Part shown: positions 6,710-9,745 of the stretch, piece after piece
Layout: every line of letters begins with the position of its first letter
Position numbering within the stretch: the stretch's first letter is position 1
Assembly (NCBI GenBank): GCA_023230905.1
Contig: JALNWL010000086.1
Span: 1-9,745 of the forward strand
Origin: Syntrophales bacterium
Lineage (GTDB): Bacteria; Desulfobacterota; Syntrophia; Syntrophales; UBA2251
Length of the DNA stretch: 9,745 bases
Direction of reading: 5' to 3'
Notes under the pieces: model-generated
What the model was told of the DNA's origin: nothing
Databases searched by the model: none
The model's input: the letters and a program-made list of their open reading frames with translations, nothing else
Position numbers and translations under genes: made by a program

Positions 6710-7981
6710 ATGGGGGAACCGATGGACGCACAGAAGACGACGAAGCGGCTCAAGGCCAACACCGCGCTCCGCGAGATCATCGCCGAATTCTACACCGACG
6801 GCCACCGGGCAAAGGCCGAGGGCCGCCCCGTGGGCTGGATTCCGCCCATGAACGGGCTGATCGAGCTCTTCTACGCGATGGACATCCACCCCATCTTCCC
6901 GGAGAACTGGGCCCCCGTCTGCGCCGCCATCGGCACGAACCGTCAGAATTTCGCCGCCTGCGCCGGGCACGGCTACGCGGACGACCTCTGCGGGTACTTC
7001 CGCAACAACGTGGGCTACGCCCTCGACGGCATCGACGCGCCGGACCAGCCCCTGGGCGGCCTGCCGAAGCCGGACTTCCTCATCTCCTTCGGGGCCGGCT
7101 GCATCCCCACGATGAAGACCTTCCAGGTCCTGTGCGACCACTTCGACTGCCCCGTCATCCGGGCGGACCTGCCCCAGGTGGCGATGGAGGACATCGGCGA
7201 GCACCACCTCCGTTACGGCGTCGCCCAGATCAAGCGTCTGATCGCCTTTCTCGAGGACTTGACCGGCCGCCGCCTCGACTTGGACCGCCTGAGCCAGGCC
7301 GTCGCCTGGACGGACGAGGCCTGCCGCCTCTGGGACGAGATCATGGCCCTGCGCGCCGCCGTCCCCGCCCCCTTCTCCGCCGCGGAGATCGGGATCATGT
7401 TCGTCATGGTCACCCGCCACGGGACGCCCATCGCCGTGGACTTCCTCCGGGACGTCCTGGCGGAGGTGAAGGAGCGGGTCGCCCGGGGCGTGGGCGTCGT
7501 CCCGGACGAGCGGCTGCGCCTGTTCTGGGACAACATCCCGCTCTGGTACAACATGAAGCTCTTCAATTACTTCGAAAAGTGGAACGCCGTCGTGGTCGCC
7601 GAGACCTACACCTCCGCCTGGACCCTGCGGATGGACCCGGCAAAGCCCCTGGAGAGCATCGCCTACAAGTCGCTCGTCTCCTACCCGCTCGTCTCCTGCG
7701 TCTCGCTCGAAAAGCGCCTGGAGCTGATCCGCAAGGCGATCCGGGAGTACAGGATCGACGGGGCGATCCTCCACTCCAACCGGAGCTGCAAGCCGATCTC
7801 GATGGGGCAGCTCGATATCCAGCGGATGCTCAACGACGAGCTCGGCGTCCCGGCGGTCCTGTTCGACGGCGACCACATGGACGGCGACAAGTTCGCCTTC
7901 GCCCCCTTCCAGACCCGAATCGACGCCTTCATCGAGATGCTCCTGGAGCGGCGGGCCTCCGCGCACGCGCCGAATCCCTGA
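6710..7981 (+). CDS. 2-hydroxyacyl-CoA dehydratase / benzoyl-CoA reductase family subunit (BcrB/HgdB-like)
   Basis: A 423-residue protein, the larger partner of the gene before it. Family features: GWIPPMNGLIELFYAMDIHPIFPENW at 42-67, ADDLCGYFRNNVGYAL at 90-105 (Cys94), FGAGCIPTMKTFQVL at 127-141 (Cys131), and the C-terminal HSNRSCKPISMGQLDIQRML at 355-374 (Cys360), followed by LFDGDHMD. Cysteines 94, 131 and 360 are candidate Fe-S or active-site residues by family analogy. It would form the catalytic heterodimer with the upstream 383-residue subunit; this size and order resemble BcrC-BcrB of class I benzoyl-CoA reductase, but the ATPase subunits BcrA/BcrD are absent, so a dehydratase or another reductase is equally possible. 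Two in-frame starts are possible: 6710 (GGGAG four bases before) or 6722 (GGGGG five bases before). No transmembrane segment is seen. A terminator-like hairpin starts 45 bp after the stop. Confidence 0.87.
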   Translation: MGEPMDAQKTTKRLKANTALREIIAEFYTDGHRAKAEGRPVGWIPPMNGLIELFYAMDIHPIFPENWAPVCAAIGTNRQNFAACAGHGYADDLCGYFRNNVGYALDGIDAPDQPLGGLPKPDFLISFGAGCIPTMKTFQVLCDHFDCPVIRADLPQVAMEDIGEHHLRYGVAQIKRLIAFLEDLTGRRLDLDRLSQAVAWTDEACRLWDEIMALRAAVPAPFSAAEIGIMFVMVTRHGTPIAVDFLRDVLAEVKERVARGVGVVPDERLRLFWDNIPLWYNMKLFNYFEKWNAVVVAETYTSAWTLRMDPAKPLESIAYKSLVSYPLVSCVSLEKRLELIRKAIREYRIDGAILHSNRSCKPISMGQLDIQRMLNDELGVPAVLFDGDHMDGDKFAFAPFQTRIDAFIEMLLERRASAHAPNP

Positions 7982-8025
7982 ATCAGACACTATGCCTGTT
8001 GCGAAGGATGGCCGGAAACGCGGCT

Positions 8026-8049
8026 TGCCCCTCCGCGGGCATATATTTT
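8026..8049 (+). terminator. Rho-independent terminator-like hairpin after the dehydratase pair
   Basis: TGCCC (8026-8030) pairs with GGGCA (8037-8041) around a six-base loop, followed directly by TATATTTT. It lies 45 bp past the stop of the larger subunit and would separate this operon from the downstream promoter and cas genes. The stem is short but GC-rich; GCGG and CCGC just outside and inside offer an alternative fold. Confidence 0.55.
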
Positions 8050-8070
8050 CAACTCCCATGAAATTCTTAT

Positions 8071-8100
8071 TTGACAATCCCGAAAATCGGTGCCTATGAA
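8071..8100 (+). promoter_or_regulatory. Sigma-70-like promoter upstream of the HIRAN-cas3 genes
   Basis: A perfect -35 box TTGACA (8071-8076) and a -10-like TATGAA (8095-8100) are 18 bp apart, right after a terminator-like hairpin. It points toward HIRAN and cas3 and would leave a leader of about 280 nt before the HIRAN ATG at 8389. The -10 box matches the consensus at four of six positions. Confidence 0.5.
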
Positions 8101-8127
8101 GGGGCGTCCCCCCGTGGGGCGCTTCAT
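8096..8127. other. Strong palindrome over the -10 box and transcription start
   Basis: ATGAA (8096-8100) pairs with TTCAT (8123-8127). Inside, GCG-T-CCCC (8104-8111) pairs with GGGGCGC (8116-8122) with one bulged T and loop CCGT. Its left arm is the -10 box itself, so it could be an operator or a 5' mRNA hairpin. It has no T-run on either side, which argues against a terminator. It faintly resembles the GC-rich stem of some CRISPR repeats, but occurs once. Confidence 0.45.
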
Positions 8128-8388
8128 CCATTTCCCTGATTCAAGAAACGATCGATCGGCAGGCGGGAAGCCCCGCCCGTTTTCGCGCGCGCGCCGCGCA
8201 GCCGCACCGTCGAACGGGCGTCCAGACAACACCGGACGGCAGACACAACGGACCGGTCAAACGCTTTTCTGTGGGGTTCTTCACCCCGGGCGAGTAGGGA
8301 AGATGGCCCAGCATCCGATTCACCTGAAAAACCGCGGCGGATTCTGCTTGCCGAGTTCTTCATCGCCGGTTTTCAATATCACGAGGGC
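8128..8388 (+). other. Leader region without a convincing gene; two small hairpins
   Basis: No supported gene. GGCGGG (8162-8167) pairs with CCCGCC (8172-8177) around AAGC and is followed by CGTTTT (8178-8183), a weak terminator or attenuator shape. GGGGT (8273-8277) pairs with ACCCC (8283-8287) around five bases. A CG-rich simple stretch lies near 8184-8200. The last part, 8341-8388, encodes the conserved beginning of the HIRAN domain in frame but without ATG, GTG or TTG. An ATG at 8303 belongs to a different frame that ends at 8392. Confidence 0.4.
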
Positions 8389-8649
8389 ATGAAACCGGAC
8401 ATATTCGGGACGCTCAAAGAAAGCGAGACATTGGTTTTGCGGCGTGAACCCGACAACCCGCACGATCCCTTGGCCATCGCGATCTTCACAAAAGGAGGGC
8501 GTCAGATCGGTTATGTGCCCCGCACCTGCAATTATTCCCCAGCACTCGTCGCAGACCAGGACGTGCGCCTATCCGCCGAAATTGCAGGAATCGATCCGAA
8601 AGCCGAATCCTGGGAGCGGGTGCAGGTCAGCCTGTGGCAGGAGGTATAG
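8389..8649 (+). CDS. HIRAN domain protein, 5' end possibly truncated
   Basis: From the first in-frame ATG this is 86 residues, with a typical HIRAN core: GTLKESETLVLRREPDNPHD (residues 7-26) then PLAIAIF...GGRQIGYVPR. HIRAN domains, known from HLTF/Rad5, bind DNA ends or other nucleic acid, and bacteria have short stand-alone versions. The same frame stays open upstream to 8140, and 8341-8388 encodes ILLAEFFIAGFQYHEG, which looks like the domain's first strand; yet 8140-8388 has no ATG, GTG or TTG. The real start may be a rare codon (ATT 8341 or CTG 8344), or the gene lost its 5' end. The ATG at 8389 has only GAGGG two bases away. It stops six bases before cas3, whose AGGAGG lies in its last codons, so the two are probably translated from one mRNA. 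A role as a CRISPR accessory factor is inferred only from position. Confidence 0.75.
   Translation: MKPDIFGTLKESETLVLRREPDNPHDPLAIAIFTKGGRQIGYVPRTCNYSPALVADQDVRLSAEIAGIDPKAESWERVQVSLWQEV
8639..8644 (+). promoter_or_regulatory. Ribosome-binding site of cas3
   Basis: A perfect AGGAGG within the last codons of the HIRAN gene, 11 bases before the ATG at 8656. The spacing is slightly long, but no other start codon fits the Cas3 N-terminus. Confidence 0.6.
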
Positions 8650-8655
8650 AGAAAT

Positions 8656-9745
8656 ATGAGTGATAATGAATATTTCTCCCATTCCAAAAATCAAAATGGT
8701 CGCAAGGAACCTCTATTTGACCATCTCACCAGCGTTGCCTACCGTGCAGCCCTGAACGCAAGTTTCTTCGACGCTATCGCTGAGGCTACGATGACCGGCC
8801 TCCTTCACGATCTTGGAAAATACGGTGGTCTTTTTCAAAAGAGGCTTGCACATGAAGAATCAGGCATTGATCATTGGTCGGCAGGGGCATGGGTGGCATT
8901 GACGAATTACAAAGGTGCAGGCCTTGCTGCGGCACTAGCTATTCAAGGACATCATATCGGCCTCCAAGTGGCGAGTGCAGACGATTTGAGAAACATCAAT
9001 CCTACTAAACTGCGGGAGCAGCACCCCTTGAATCTTAAACTTTCGGAACCTGACATCGACGAACTGTTACACCGGCTCTCGAACGACGGCATTGATCTGC
9101 CGGAAGTATCATCATTCAAAAGTTTATATGAAGGTTTACAGTCGCCTGCCGCTGCCGCTATGCTGGATATTCGCATGCTGTACTCCGCCTTGGTGGACGC
9201 CGACTATATAGCCACGGAAGCTCATTTTAAAGCTGATCCAGATGAACATATGACATGCAGAGAAGAGGGCATGAAGTTGGATGCCGCCAAACTTCTCTCC
9301 ATACTTGTTTCCCATGTTGAAGAATTGGCCGCAACGTCAACATCGGCCCCTATTGTCAATTCGATCCGAGTCGATCTTTTCCAGTCATGTCTGGATGCAG
9401 GGAATAGCAATCAGGGCACATTTACGTTAACTGCCCCCACTGGAGCAGGTAAGACCTTGAGCATGTTGGCCTTCGCCCTCCAACACGCCTTAAAGCACGA
9501 TCTGCGCCGGATTATCATGGTTATTCCCTATTTAAGCATCATTGAGCAAACGGCTCACATTTATAAGAATCTCTTTAAAGCAGCCATCTCAGAGGAATAT
9601 ATTAATCGATTCATCCTAGAGCATCACAGCCTCGCATGCCTTCAGCCATCGACTGCCGCAGAACATGAAGGTGCTAAGGATATGGAAAACGAGGATTACC
9701 GGGCTGTCCGGCTGCTGTCGGAAAACTGGGACGCCCCCATTGTCA
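8656..9745 (+). CDS. cas3: CRISPR-associated helicase/nuclease Cas3, N-terminal part, cut by window edge
   Basis: The first 363 residues of a type I CRISPR interference nuclease, open to the right edge. The N-terminal HD nuclease domain shows FDHL (His23), LLHDLGKY (His51-Asp52), DHWSAGAW (His73), QGHHIG (His99-His100) and LVDADYIATE (Asp181/Asp183), the usual metal-binding set of the Cas3 HD domain. The SF2 helicase domain starts with Walker A TAPTGAGKT (259-267, Lys266), followed by RRIIMVIPYLSIIEQTAHIY, motif Ia-like. Motifs II-VI lie outside. Cas3 is recruited by Cascade and degrades target DNA with ATP-driven 3'-5' movement. An N-terminal HD fused to helicase fits subtypes such as I-C or I-B; the subtype cannot be fixed without the Cascade genes. 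G+C is visibly lower (about 37-57 % in 60-base lines) than the upstream genes, suggesting foreign origin. The start follows the HIRAN stop by six bases. Confidence 0.93.
   Translation, partial: MSDNEYFSHSKNQNGRKEPLFDHLTSVAYRAALNASFFDAIAEATMTGLLHDLGKYGGLFQKRLAHEESGIDHWSAGAWVALTNYKGAGLAAALAIQGHHIGLQVASADDLRNINPTKLREQHPLNLKLSEPDIDELLHRLSNDGIDLPEVSSFKSLYEGLQSPAAAAMLDIRMLYSALVDADYIATEAHFKADPDEHMTCREEGMKLDAAKLLSILVSHVEELAATSTSAPIVNSIRVDLFQSCLDAGNSNQGTFTLTAPTGAGKTLSMLAFALQHALKHDLRRIIMVIPYLSIIEQTAHIYKNLFKAAISEEYINRFILEHHSLACLQPSTAAEHEGAKDMENEDYRAVRLLSENWDAPIV

Noticed and set aside
8096..8127. A CRISPR repeat or degenerate repeat unit
   Set aside because: Only one copy, no evenly spaced second unit, and no ATTGAAAC-type 3' end.
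6608..8131. A 507-codon open frame on the minus strand, opposite the larger dehydratase-family subunit
   Set aside because: Its translation is rich in G, D, V, R and H repeats without any domain, while the plus strand encodes a recognisable enzyme.
8090..8392. A possible 100-residue protein in the leader before the HIRAN gene
   Set aside because: Its last part overlaps the conserved HIRAN frame in another register, composition is arginine- and proline-rich, and it starts inside the palindrome.

Overview
The window looks like a piece of a GC-rich (roughly 65 % G+C by eye) anaerobic bacterial chromosome. A Desulfobacterota/Syntrophaceae-like organism fits best, judging from the acetyl-CoA synthetase, an iron-sulfur DUF362 protein and a pair of 2-hydroxyacyl-CoA dehydratase/benzoyl-CoA reductase-type subunits; this is an inference from gene content, not a species identification.

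Left half, all on the minus strand (read right to left): an ABHD18-like alpha/beta hydrolase (4173-5150); a 215-bp gap holding two 35-nt imperfect direct repeats with hairpin potential; a TPR-CHAT protease carrying a lipoprotein signal peptide (1678-3957); 14 bp later a DUF362 protein with a two-cluster ferredoxin tail (554-1663); a 250-bp gap with two neighbouring hairpins, one terminator-like; and the first 100 residues of an AMP-forming acetyl-CoA synthetase (1-301) leaving the window. CHAT and DUF362 are close enough to be one transcript; the hydrolase and acs probably have their own starts.

Middle, plus strand, divergent from the hydrolase: two different subunits of the 2-hydroxyacyl-CoA dehydratase/benzoyl-CoA reductase family (5399-6550 and 6710-7981), 383 and 423 residues. 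They are separated by 159 bp with degenerate repeats and followed by a good terminator hairpin (8026-8049). Size and order resemble BcrC-BcrB, but no ATP-dependent activator is present in the window, so the substrate cannot be named.

Right end, plus strand: a sigma-70-like promoter (8071-8100) with a strong palindrome over its -10 box, a roughly 260-bp leader without a convincing gene, then a HIRAN-domain protein (8389-8649, with conserved sequence extending upstream to about 8341 without a normal start codon) and the first 363 residues of a Cas3 helicase-nuclease (8656 to the edge). Cas3 is clearly less GC-rich than the rest, which suggests a type I CRISPR-Cas locus acquired from elsewhere and joined here. 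No CRISPR array is visible.

No wholly new system can be demonstrated. The best leads are the exported TPR-CHAT protease paired with an Fe-S DUF362 protein, the structured tandem repeat upstream of it, and the start-less 5' end of the HIRAN gene at the apparent edge of the cas locus.
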